Notes under the pieces: generated by a model | What the model was told of the DNA's origin: nothing | What the model saw: only the letters and a program-made list of their open reading frames with translations | The model's database searches: none | Assembly: GCF_001651035.1 (NCBI RefSeq) | Contig: NZ_LXRG01000233.1 | Span: 186,001 to 250,000 of the forward strand | Reading direction: 5' to 3' | Source: Halomonas sp. ALS9 | GTDB taxonomy: Bacteria; Pseudomonadota; Gammaproteobacteria; Pseudomonadales; Halomonadaceae | DNA length: 64,000 bases | Made by a program: the position numbers and the translations under genes | Shown here: piece by piece, positions 43,060 through 50,536 of the stretch | Layout: every line of letters begins with the position of its first letter | How positions within the stretch are numbered: the first letter of the stretch is position 1

Positions 43060-43366
43060 AGCGTTTTCTCTTAACGATTGAAAATATGAAAAGTAGTAAC
43101 CGCAAGAATAACATCTCGACACCGCTTATAGGCAGTAATTGAGGTCGTAATCCCTGGTGGCTTGAGCGATAAACTGCCCTAGCCTAGGGATCTGCTCACC
43201 AGTCGTTATACTAATCACTAGGAATGCTCACTCGCGGAGTAATGTTTTGTGGCGTTATAGTACAATGTTCGATAATGTTTTAGAAACACTGTTTTCTAAC
43301 TGCGCTAGTAGCAAGTAGGGTATGCTATTTAGCCCTAGCTGCGCCCCGTTAAGAGTCAACTGATCC
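43060..43366. other. 307-bp divergent intergenic region kdsD/mlaF, no gene seen
   Basis: This AT-rich gap must hold the promoters of two divergent envelope operons. No coding frame or terminator is convincing. A possible mlaF promoter has -35 TTGTGG (43247-43252) and -10 GATAAT (43271-43276) with an 18-base spacer; TATACT at 43207 is another -10-like box without a good -35. Confidence 0.5.
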
Positions 43367-44188
43367 ATGACAGATGCACCCTTTATAGAAATTGAAGACC
43401 TTTATTTCTTTCGTGGCGATCACGAAATTTTCCGTGGCGTGAATATGACCATACCGCGGGGTAAAGTGACCGCGATCATGGGGCCGAGCGGCACCGGTAA
43501 AACGACGCTGCTGAAGTTGATCGGTGGGCAGTTGACCCCGGAGAGCGGACGCATACTGATTGATGGGCAGGACGTTCACCGGCTATCTCGGAAGGCGCTA
43601 TTTACGCTACGCAAGCGGATGGGGATGCTGTTTCAGAGTGGTGCGCTGTTTTCCGATTTGGATGTGTTTGAGAATGTTGCCTTTCCGTTGCGGGTGCATA
43701 CTGATTTACCCGATACGATGGTGCGAGATCTTGTGTTACTCAAGCTACAGGCCGTCGGACTGCGCGGAGCGCGTCACTTAACACCCGCTGAGCTATCGGG
43801 AGGGATGGCGCGCCGGGTAGCGTTGGCCCGTGCGGTGGCGCTGGATCCGGAGCTGATTCTATATGACGAGCCGTTTGTCGGTCAGGATCCCATTTCGATG
43901 GGCGTGTTGGTGCAGCTTATTAAGCGTCTTAATCAAGCGCTGCAGCTCACCTCTGTGGTGGTCTCCCACGACATCAAAGAGACATTGAGTATTGCTGACT
44001 ATCTCTATCTCATCGCAGATGGTCAGGTAATAGCGCATGGCACGCCGCAAACGCTGGATATCAATCAGGATCCTCGGGTGAGTCAGTTTATTCATGGTGA
44101 GCCTGATGGCCCGGTACCGTTTCATTACCCCGCTGAGGCGTTTTATCGCGATATTCTGGGTGAAACCCCGGTGACACAGAAAGATTAG
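43367..44188 (+). CDS. mlaF: Phospholipid transport ABC ATPase MlaF
   Basis: A 273-residue ATPase of the Mla system that moves phospholipids between the inner and outer membranes to keep outer-leaflet asymmetry. Walker A GPSGTGKTT is near residue 40, the signature LSGGMARRVALARA near 144, and Walker B LILYDEPFVGQDP near 164. First gene of mlaFEDCB-ibaG-murA. Confidence 0.95.
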   Translation: MTDAPFIEIEDLYFFRGDHEIFRGVNMTIPRGKVTAIMGPSGTGKTTLLKLIGGQLTPESGRILIDGQDVHRLSRKALFTLRKRMGMLFQSGALFSDLDVFENVAFPLRVHTDLPDTMVRDLVLLKLQAVGLRGARHLTPAELSGGMARRVALARAVALDPELILYDEPFVGQDPISMGVLVQLIKRLNQALQLTSVVVSHDIKETLSIADYLYLIADGQVIAHGTPQTLDINQDPRVSQFIHGEPDGPVPFHYPAEAFYRDILGETPVTQKD

Positions 44189-44241
44189 GTGGCAAAGTTG
44201 GCTTAAATGCACATATGCAGGGTAAATAAAGGGCAGAGTTA

Positions 44242-45042
44242 ATGCAGTCAAAATTCTCTAACAGCGCCGCGCGTATCACCCGGCTGGGGCGCCGAGGGTG
44301 CGACTTAATGGAAGCATTAGGTCGAGCTGGCGTGTTTCTGTTTCAGTCAGCAATTGGTGTGCCTTCCCGAGAAGGCTGGCGACTATGGTTGCACCAGATG
44401 CACTTTGTTGGCGTGCTTTCGTTAGCCATTGTGCTGGTGTCGGGGCTGTTTATCGGCATGGTGCTGGCGCTGCAGGGCTATACCATTCTGGTCGATTTCG
44501 GTGCTGAGCAGGCCCTGGGACAAATGGTAGCGCTTTCGCTATTGCGTGAGCTAGCGCCAGTAGTGGCGGCGCTGCTGTTTGCTGGGCGGGCAGGCTCTGC
44601 GCTTACCGCCGAGATTGGCTTGATGAAAGCCACAGAGCAGCTCACCAGCATGGAAATGATTGGTGTTGATCCGCTACGCCGGGTGGTGGCTCCACGTCTA
44701 TGGGCAGGCTTTGTGTCGCTGCCTATCCTGACGGTGGGGTTTAGCGTGGTGGGTATTTGGGGCGGCTACTTAGTGGGCGTCGAGTGGTTGGGCGTTTTTG
44801 AGGGCTCCTACTGGAGCAACATGCAAGCCAACGTGGCTTTTATTAGTGATATTGGTAACGGCATGATCAAAAGCGCCGTATTTGCGTTGGTGGTGACCTG
44901 GATTGCGGTGTTCCAGGGGTATGATTTGGTGCCCACCTCTGAAGGTATCTCGCGTGCTACCACGCGCACGGTAGTGTACTCGTCGCTTGCAGTATTGGGG
45001 CTTGATTTTGTGTTGACCGCCATGATGTTTGGCGGCCTTTAA
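44242..45042 (+). CDS. mlaE: Phospholipid transport permease MlaE
   Basis: A 266-residue MlaE-family permease with about five to six membrane segments. The conserved helix-loop regions LALQGYTILVDFGAEQALGQMVALSLLRELAPVVAALLFAGRAGSALTAEIGLMK (residues about 80-135) are clear. It forms the membrane dimer bound by MlaF and MlaD. It lies 53 bp after mlaF and 16 bp before mlaD. Confidence 0.95.
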   Translation: MQSKFSNSAARITRLGRRGCDLMEALGRAGVFLFQSAIGVPSREGWRLWLHQMHFVGVLSLAIVLVSGLFIGMVLALQGYTILVDFGAEQALGQMVALSLLRELAPVVAALLFAGRAGSALTAEIGLMKATEQLTSMEMIGVDPLRRVVAPRLWAGFVSLPILTVGFSVVGIWGGYLVGVEWLGVFEGSYWSNMQANVAFISDIGNGMIKSAVFALVVTWIAVFQGYDLVPTSEGISRATTRTVVYSSLAVLGLDFVLTAMMFGGL

Positions 45043-45058
45043 TGGCTGGAGCAGTTTC

Positions 45059-45523
45059 ATGAAACGCAGTAAAACCATGGAGTTCGGTGTTGGCCTGTTT
45101 ATGGTGGCAGGCATCCTAGGGCTTGTGTTCCTCGGCTTGCGGGTTAGTGGACTGACGCTCTCTGCGCCCACACAGTCGTTCCAGCTAGAGGCTAACTTTG
45201 CCAATATTGGCAGTTTAAAACCCCGCGCCAGGGTCACTATGGCCGGCGTTACGGTAGGGCGGGTGGAGGCCATTGAACTGGATACGCAATGGTTTGATGC
45301 GCGTGTTGTGCTAAGTCTGGATAGCGAACTTGAGGGGCAGCTCTCCAAAGATTCGATTGCTTCTATCCTAACCGCAGGCCTGTTGGGTGAGCAGTACATT
45401 GGTCTTAGTGTGGGTGGAGATCCTGAGATGCTGGAAGATGGCGATACGATTCGCGACACCCAGTCGGCGCTGGTGCTGGAAGAACTTATCCAGCAATTTG
45501 TGTCCAATATGGCTAGTAACTGA
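45059..45523 (+). CDS. mlaD: Phospholipid-binding MCE protein MlaD
   Basis: A 154-residue MCE protein that forms a periplasmic hexameric ring on the MlaFE complex. One membrane segment (residues about 8-28, FGVGLFMVAGILGLVFLGL) precedes the MCE domain (FANIGSLKPRARVTMAGVTVGRVEAI). It is somewhat shorter than the E. coli protein (183) at its C-terminus. The ATG at 45059 follows GGAG, after a continuous in-frame stretch that I do not consider coding. Confidence 0.93.
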   Translation: MKRSKTMEFGVGLFMVAGILGLVFLGLRVSGLTLSAPTQSFQLEANFANIGSLKPRARVTMAGVTVGRVEAIELDTQWFDARVVLSLDSELEGQLSKDSIASILTAGLLGEQYIGLSVGGDPEMLEDGDTIRDTQSALVLEELIQQFVSNMASN

Positions 45524-45610
45524 TGTTTTAAATAGCGACTGTTTCAAATGTCAGGCGCTAATCCAGTTTAATAATGGCCCAGTGTAATAACGGGTAGGGA
45601 GATAACGGTT

Positions 45611-46270
45611 ATGAATGGAGTGAACTTGATGTTGGGTCGTTGGTTATGGGTAGCAGTGATGATGGTCGCGTTCTTGGTACCGCTGCAGTCGCATGCACAG
45701 TCTCAGACGCCAGAGGCGATGATTCGCGATAACGTCGAATCGCTAATGGCGGATATTGAAGGCCGCAAAGATTACTACGCTAACAACCTTGGCGAGCTTG
45801 AAGCGTTGGTAGATAGCAACCTTGATCAAGTGGCGGATTTTCGCTATATCGGTGCCAGCGTGATGGGCAACTACTTCCGCAACGCTTCCCCGGAACAGCG
45901 CCGTCGTTTTGTGGACGTGTTTCGTCAAACGCTGATTGATACCTATACCCGCGGATTAGTGACGTTTGATTATGATGAGCTGCGGGTGCTGGATACTCAA
46001 CAGGCTCAGCGCTACGACGATCAGGCTAGCGTCGCCATGGAAGTGATAGCCAATAACGGCCAAGTGTACCCCGTTAGTTATAGCCTAAGGCTTTCTGATG
46101 GTGAGTGGCGGGTAGTTAATGTCATTGTTAATGGCATCAACTTAGGCCTGACATTCCGCAACCAGTTTGATCAAGCCATGCGCGATAATAACCGCGATTA
46201 CGATGCGGTAATCAACGGTTGGTCTCCCGAGGTGGGTGTTGATGAGCTGGAAAAGGGAGGCGATGCGTGA
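45611..46270 (+). CDS. mlaC: Phospholipid-binding periplasmic protein MlaC
   Basis: A 219-residue periplasmic shuttle that carries phospholipid between MlaD and the outer-membrane MlaA complex. A signal peptide ends near QSHA-Q (residue 30). The Tol-Tol/MlaC domain has FRYIGASVMGNYFRNASPEQRRRFVDVF and LSDGEWRVVNVIVNGINLG. A second ATG lies six codons in. Its TGA overlaps the mlaB GTG (GTGA). Confidence 0.94.
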   Translation: MNGVNLMLGRWLWVAVMMVAFLVPLQSHAQSQTPEAMIRDNVESLMADIEGRKDYYANNLGELEALVDSNLDQVADFRYIGASVMGNYFRNASPEQRRRFVDVFRQTLIDTYTRGLVTFDYDELRVLDTQQAQRYDDQASVAMEVIANNGQVYPVSYSLRLSDGEWRVVNVIVNGINLGLTFRNQFDQAMRDNNRDYDAVINGWSPEVGVDELEKGGDA

Positions 46271-46605
46271 CAGCGCTTTATTCACGCCCCAGCGTCACGG
46301 TCAGCGTAGAAGGCGCTACCTTGCTTGTGGTGGGTGATGTGGAAGTAACGTTGGCGGCCGACTTGGCCGCCAGTGGCGTTAAATGGCTCAAGCATACTGA
46401 GCTAACATCAATCAGCTTTGATTTTAGCCGCGTAGGAAAAGCCAGCAGCGTTGCCATTAGCGTGTTGTTTGAGTGGCTACGGATCTGTCGGCAGCGCGGA
46501 ATTCTGGTTCAAGCCATTCATTTTTCAGCTGCGCTGCGCCGACTTGCCTCTTTGGCTGAGTTGGATGCTCTGATTGAGCAGCCAGCAACGACTCTGGCCG
46601 TTTAA
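46267..46605 (+). CDS. mlaB: STAS-domain protein MlaB
   Basis: A 112-residue single STAS domain. MlaB binds and stabilises MlaF in the transporter. The start is GTG overlapping the mlaC stop. The STAS core near residues 57-75 reads FSRVGKASSVAISVLFEWLR; where Pseudomonas-type homologues, as I recall them, have DSAGVALLLEWLR, the aspartate seems replaced by Ser. Identity is supported mainly by position after mlaC. Confidence 0.85.
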   Translation: MTALYSRPSVTVSVEGATLLVVGDVEVTLAADLAASGVKWLKHTELTSISFDFSRVGKASSVAISVLFEWLRICRQRGILVQAIHFSAALRRLASLAELDALIEQPATTLAV

Positions 46606-46698
46606 CACCTCGGCATCGCCAAGCGCACCGCTTTTCTTTATTATGTCGATCCAATTACGTTCATTGATATCGATGACCCCAAAGGAGTTTTCTGCGCC

Positions 46699-46950
46699 AT
46701 GCAACCCAATGAGGTAAAAGCACTGCTTGAATCCCGTATCGACGGATGTCAGTTCCATATCCAGGGTGAAGGCTGTAACTTTCAGGTGATTGCGGTTGGC
46801 GATGCCTTTGAAGGTCTCTCTCCGGTCAAACGCCAGCAGCTCGTTTACGCTGCGCTGAGCGATGAGATCGCCTCGGGCGCGCTCCACGCTATTAGCATCA
46901 AAACGTTTACTCCGGGGCAGTGGCAAACTGCACCGGAAAACGTTCAATAA
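46699..46950 (+). CDS. ibaG: BolA-family protein IbaG
   Basis: An 83-residue BolA-fold protein. IbaG-type members bind [2Fe-2S] clusters together with monothiol glutaredoxins and are linked to acid and envelope stress. The family pattern FQVIAVGDAFEGLSPVKRQQLVYAAL with the downstream HAISIKTFTPGQW is clear. The ATG follows AAAGGAG. It sits 10 bp before murA, the usual arrangement. Confidence 0.93.
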   Translation: MQPNEVKALLESRIDGCQFHIQGEGCNFQVIAVGDAFEGLSPVKRQQLVYAALSDEIASGALHAISIKTFTPGQWQTAPENVQ

Positions 46951-46960
46951 CGGTCGTCCC

Positions 46961-48223
46961 ATGGATAAATTAATTATTACCGGCAATGGATCGGTAGACG
47001 GTGAAGTGTGGGTGAGCGGTGCTAAAAATGCGGCGCTACCTATTCTTTGTGCCAGCCTTTTGGCCGATGGTCCTGTGGTGATTGGTAATTTGCCGCACTT
47101 GCAGGATATTACCACCACTCTTGAGTTGCTTGGCCGCATGGGCGTTGAGCCTGTAATGGGCGAAAAGCTGAGCATTCAGTTGGATGGCTCCCAGGTGACC
47201 CAGTGTCACGCGCCATATGAGTTGGTTAAGAAAATGCGTGCCTCCATCCTGGTGCTGGGCCCTCTACTTGCCCACTTCGGTAAAGCCGATGTGTCGCTAC
47301 CCGGCGGATGCGCCATTGGTTCGCGCCCGGTTGACTTGCACATTCGTGGTTTGGAAGCCATGGGGGCGGAAATTCGCGTTGAGGCTGGCTATATCCGTGC
47401 GCGGGTCGATGGTCGGCTAAAAGGGGCGACTATCTATTTTGATACCGTCACAGTGACCGGTACCGAAAACCTGCTGATGGCGGCGACCTTGGCTGATGGC
47501 AAAACCATTTTAGAAAACGCTGCCCGCGAGCCTGAAATTGTCGACTTGGCCGAGTGCTTGATCAAAATGGGCGCTAATATCAGCGGCCATGGAACCGACA
47601 CCATCATCATCGAAGGTGTCGAGAAGCTGCACGGCTGCGAACACGACGTCATGCCTGACCGTATCGAGACCGGCACCTTTCTAGTGGCCGCCGCCATGAC
47701 CGGTGGGCGGGTGAAGGTTAAACGCACCCGGGCCGATATCCTGGATGCCGTCATTGCCAAGCTGGAAGAAGCGGGAGCCGAAATAACCAGTGGCGACGAC
47801 TGGATTGCCCTGGATATGCACGGTAAACGCCCTAAAGCGGTGAACATTCGCACCGCACCGTATCCCGCCTTCCCTACCGATATGCAGGCGCAGTTCGTGG
47901 CCATGAACGCAGTAGCCGTGGGGCATTCTCGGGTGGTCGAGACCATTTTCGAGAACCGCTTTATGCACGTTCAAGAGCTAAACCGCATGGGCGCTAATAT
48001 TGTGTTGGAAGGCAACACCGCCTTGATCGAGGGGGTCGAGAAACTTTCCGGCGCGCCGGTAATGGCAACCGACCTGCGTGCGTCTGCTTCGCTGGTGATT
48101 GCGGCAATGATGGCCGAGGGCGAAACCTTGGTAGATCGCATCTATCACATTGACCGTGGCTACGAATGTATTGAAGAGAAATTGCAGCTGCTGGGTGCGC
48201 GTATTCGCCGTATTCCTGGCTAA
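46961..48223 (+). CDS. murA: UDP-N-acetylglucosamine 1-carboxyvinyltransferase MurA
   Basis: A 420-residue enzyme that transfers enolpyruvate to UDP-GlcNAc, the first step of peptidoglycan precursor synthesis. The catalytic loop PGGCAIGSRPVDLH carries Cys117 (equivalent to E. coli Cys115), so the fosfomycin target residue is present. The N-terminal Lys/Asn pair is in SGAKNAALPIL. The ATG at 46961 matches the family start MDKLIITG. Probably transcribed with ibaG and mla genes. Confidence 0.97.
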   Translation: MDKLIITGNGSVDGEVWVSGAKNAALPILCASLLADGPVVIGNLPHLQDITTTLELLGRMGVEPVMGEKLSIQLDGSQVTQCHAPYELVKKMRASILVLGPLLAHFGKADVSLPGGCAIGSRPVDLHIRGLEAMGAEIRVEAGYIRARVDGRLKGATIYFDTVTVTGTENLLMAATLADGKTILENAAREPEIVDLAECLIKMGANISGHGTDTIIIEGVEKLHGCEHDVMPDRIETGTFLVAAAMTGGRVKVKRTRADILDAVIAKLEEAGAEITSGDDWIALDMHGKRPKAVNIRTAPYPAFPTDMQAQFVAMNAVAVGHSRVVETIFENRFMHVQELNRMGANIVLEGNTALIEGVEKLSGAPVMATDLRASASLVIAAMMAEGETLVDRIYHIDRGYECIEEKLQLLGARIRRIPG

Positions 48224-48432
48224 GCCATGCTAGGATACTGTCCGACTTAACACTGATCTACTGCGAATCCCGGTATTTTGGCCAACTTTATTCGATCGAT
48301 TTCGTTAAATAGCGCGCTATTCGCCTCAATCGATCGATAAATTTGTCTCAAAATCCGTGCTTCTCGCGACGATCGGCCAAGCCGGACAGGCTCCTAGTAA
48401 TCCCTGCATGCGAATAACGACGGGCCGACACG

Positions 48433-49086
48433 ATGAGTAAGCAACTGATTTTAGCCCTCTCGAAGGGTCGTATTCTGGAAGAGACGCTACCGCTGCTAGC
48501 CGACGCGGGCATCACACCTGCAGAGGATTTAAGCAAAAGCCGTAAGCTGCTGTTTGATACCAACTTGCCCGACGTAAAGCTGGTCATTATCCGTGCCACC
48601 GACGTGCCCACCTACGTTCAACTGGGGGCTGCCGATGTTGGTATCGCGGGCAAAGATGTGCTGCTTGAGCACGGAGCTGAAGGGCTTTATGAACCGCTGG
48701 ACTTGGATATTGCCCGCTGTAAACTGATGACCGCGGGTGTGACCGGCCAGTTGCCAGCCCGCGCCCGGCGTCGGGTGGCCACAAAGTTTGTCAATGTGGC
48801 GCGACGCTACTATGCCGAGCAGGGTATCCAGGCCGAGGTGATCAAGCTCTACGGCGCGATGGAGCTTGCGCCGTTAATGAATTTGGCTGATGAGATTGTC
48901 GATATCGTTGATACTGGCAATACCCTGCGGGCAAATGGTATGGAGCCGCGTGAGCTTATTGCTCATATCAGCACCCGGTTAGTGGTCAATAAAGCCGCCA
49001 TGACCATGAAGCACGAGCGTATCAAACCGTTACTAGACCGTTTGGATAGTGCGGTTAAAAAGCGTCAGACCCAGCTTGCCGAATGA
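48433..49086 (+). CDS. hisG: ATP phosphoribosyltransferase HisG, short form
   Basis: A 217-residue catalytic subunit for the first step of histidine synthesis (ATP plus PRPP). It lacks the C-terminal regulatory domain of the long form, so it needs HisZ, encoded at 4456-5652. Motifs LALSKGRILEETLPLL at the N-terminus, PTYVQLGAADVGIAGKDVL near residue 58 and DIVDTGNTLRANG near 156 are typical. It precedes hisD by 14 bp. Confidence 0.96.
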   Translation: MSKQLILALSKGRILEETLPLLADAGITPAEDLSKSRKLLFDTNLPDVKLVIIRATDVPTYVQLGAADVGIAGKDVLLEHGAEGLYEPLDLDIARCKLMTAGVTGQLPARARRRVATKFVNVARRYYAEQGIQAEVIKLYGAMELAPLMNLADEIVDIVDTGNTLRANGMEPRELIAHISTRLVVNKAAMTMKHERIKPLLDRLDSAVKKRQTQLAE

Positions 49087-49100
49087 TCTGAGGTGTTCCC

Positions 49101-50429
49101 ATGAGTGACCCCATGAGCAAACAGACGACTACGACGATTGCACGCCTATCGACAAGCGATGCTGCCTTTAACCATCGGCTTGATGAATTGTTAGATTGGG
49201 AAGGGGTGTCTGACAAAGCGGTGCAAACGCGAGTAGAAGAAATTCTTTCCAGCGTAAAGCAGCGGGGCGATGCGGCGGTAGTTGAGGCCACGAATCGCTT
49301 TGACCGGCTTTCTGCTGCTTCAATGGACGAACTGCAGTTGACGCCCGAGCAGTTGAAGAGGGCGTTTGACAATTTGCCCGCTGAACAGCGAGAGGCGTTG
49401 TCCAGTGCAGCCGAGCGGATTAAGCGCTACCACGAGCGTCAAAAGCCCAGCTCCTGGCAATACCAAGAGCCAGACGGCACGGTGTTGGGGCAAAAAGTTA
49501 CCCCGCTTGACCGGGCGGGTATTTATGTCCCGGGTGGAAAGGCTGCTTACCCTTCTTCGGTGCTAATGAACGCAATTCCTGCTCATGTGGCCGGTGTACG
49601 TGAAATCGTGATGGTCGTGCCTACGCCGGACGGTGTGCTAAATGAGCTGGTGATGGCTGCGGCACACCTGGCGGGTGTCGACTATGTGTTCACTATTGGC
49701 GGTGCTCAGGCGGTCGCAGCGCTTGCTTACGGCACTGAAAGTGTGCCTCGGGTCGATAAAATAGTTGGGCCTGGCAACATTTATGTGGCTACGGCTAAGC
49801 GTGCGGTATTTGGCCAAGTGGGTATCGATATGATTGCCGGGCCCTCGGAAATTATGGTGGTTTCCGACGGACAGACTGACCCCGATTGGCTGGCGATGGA
49901 TCTATTTTCTCAAGCCGAGCATGACGAAGATGCCCAAGCGATCTTGGTTAGCTGGGATGCTGAGCACTTAGATGCCGTTGAAGAGGCGATTGAGCGACTA
50001 CTGCCGACCTTAGAGCGTGAAGAGATCGTGCGTGAGTCGCTGCGTCGGCGTGGAGCGTTGGTGCTCTGTCAGGATGTCCAAGAAGCGATTACGCTGATTA
50101 ACCGCATTGCCCCTGAGCACCTGGAGCTTTCGGTGGCTGCCCCCGAGGCTTGGTTAGACGATATTCGTCATGCTGGCGCAATTTTTATGGGCCGTTACAC
50201 TGCCGAAGCACTGGGTGACTACTGTGCTGGGCCAAATCATGTGCTGCCAACCTCGGGCACCGCGCGCTTCTCTTCACCGTTGGGCGTCTACGATTTCCAA
50301 AAGCGCTCTTCGATTATTCACTGTTCGGCGGAGGGCGCCTCTGAGCTAGGTAAAATAGCGTCGGTGTTAGCGCGGGGAGAATCATTAACCGCTCACGCTC
50401 GCTCAGCGGAGTATCGAATTCGCGATTGA
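49101..50429 (+). CDS. hisD: Histidinol dehydrogenase
   Basis: A 442-residue zinc enzyme that oxidises L-histidinol to histidine in two NAD-dependent steps. GIYVPGGKAAYPSSVLMNAIPA near residue 140, GPGNIYVATAK near 220, and FSQAEHDEDAQAIL near 270 (zinc and catalytic His/Glu region) are intact, as is the C-terminal GDYCAGPNHVLPTSGTARF. The ATG follows GAGGTG; a second lies four codons in. No hisC follows, unlike the Pseudomonas order. Confidence 0.96.
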   Translation: MSDPMSKQTTTTIARLSTSDAAFNHRLDELLDWEGVSDKAVQTRVEEILSSVKQRGDAAVVEATNRFDRLSAASMDELQLTPEQLKRAFDNLPAEQREALSSAAERIKRYHERQKPSSWQYQEPDGTVLGQKVTPLDRAGIYVPGGKAAYPSSVLMNAIPAHVAGVREIVMVVPTPDGVLNELVMAAAHLAGVDYVFTIGGAQAVAALAYGTESVPRVDKIVGPGNIYVATAKRAVFGQVGIDMIAGPSEIMVVSDGQTDPDWLAMDLFSQAEHDEDAQAILVSWDAEHLDAVEEAIERLLPTLEREEIVRESLRRRGALVLCQDVQEAITLINRIAPEHLELSVAAPEAWLDDIRHAGAIFMGRYTAEALGDYCAGPNHVLPTSGTARFSSPLGVYDFQKRSSIIHCSAEGASELGKIASVLARGESLTAHARSAEYRIRD

Positions 50430-50430
50430 T

Positions 50431-50456
50431 AGCTCAGTGTTTGAGCTCAATGTTTG
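50431..50456 (+). repeat. 13-bp tandem repeat just after the hisD stop
   Basis: AGCTCAGTGTTTG and AGCTCAATGTTTG stand head to tail, differing at one position, beginning two bases after the hisD TGA. A second, weaker 12-bp pair (AAAGCGTCTAGC, AAAGCGCCTAAG) follows at 50463-50486. Confidence 0.8.
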
Positions 50457-50464
50457 ATAACTAA

Positions 50465-50507
50465 AGCGTCTAGCAAAGCGCCTAAGGCAGCATGTTTGCT
50501 AGTCGCT
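50465..50507. other. Long hairpin between convergent hisD and degS
   Basis: AGCGTCTAGCAAA pairs with TTTGCTAGTCGCT (one T-T mismatch) around a 17-base loop. It could terminate or stabilise both convergent transcripts, but no T-run follows the stem on either strand. Confidence 0.55.
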
Positions 50508-50536
50508 CTTATGGATGCTCCCTATGTGTGAGGTCT

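Noticed and set aside
44770..45507. 245-residue open frame on the minus strand opposite mlaE and mlaD
   Set aside because: It is fully antisense to two clear Mla genes, is rich in Ser, Arg and Thr as expected for a shadow frame, and has no recognisable domain or ribosome site.
46525..47175. 216-residue open frame on the minus strand opposite mlaB, ibaG and murA
   Set aside because: It runs across three genuine genes and their junctions; no family resemblance.
48224..48432. Repeated CGATCGAT motifs in the murA-hisG gap as an operator
   Set aside because: Two short copies about 40 bp apart flank a self-complementary AGCGCGCT, but each motif is itself palindromic and short, so chance is likely.
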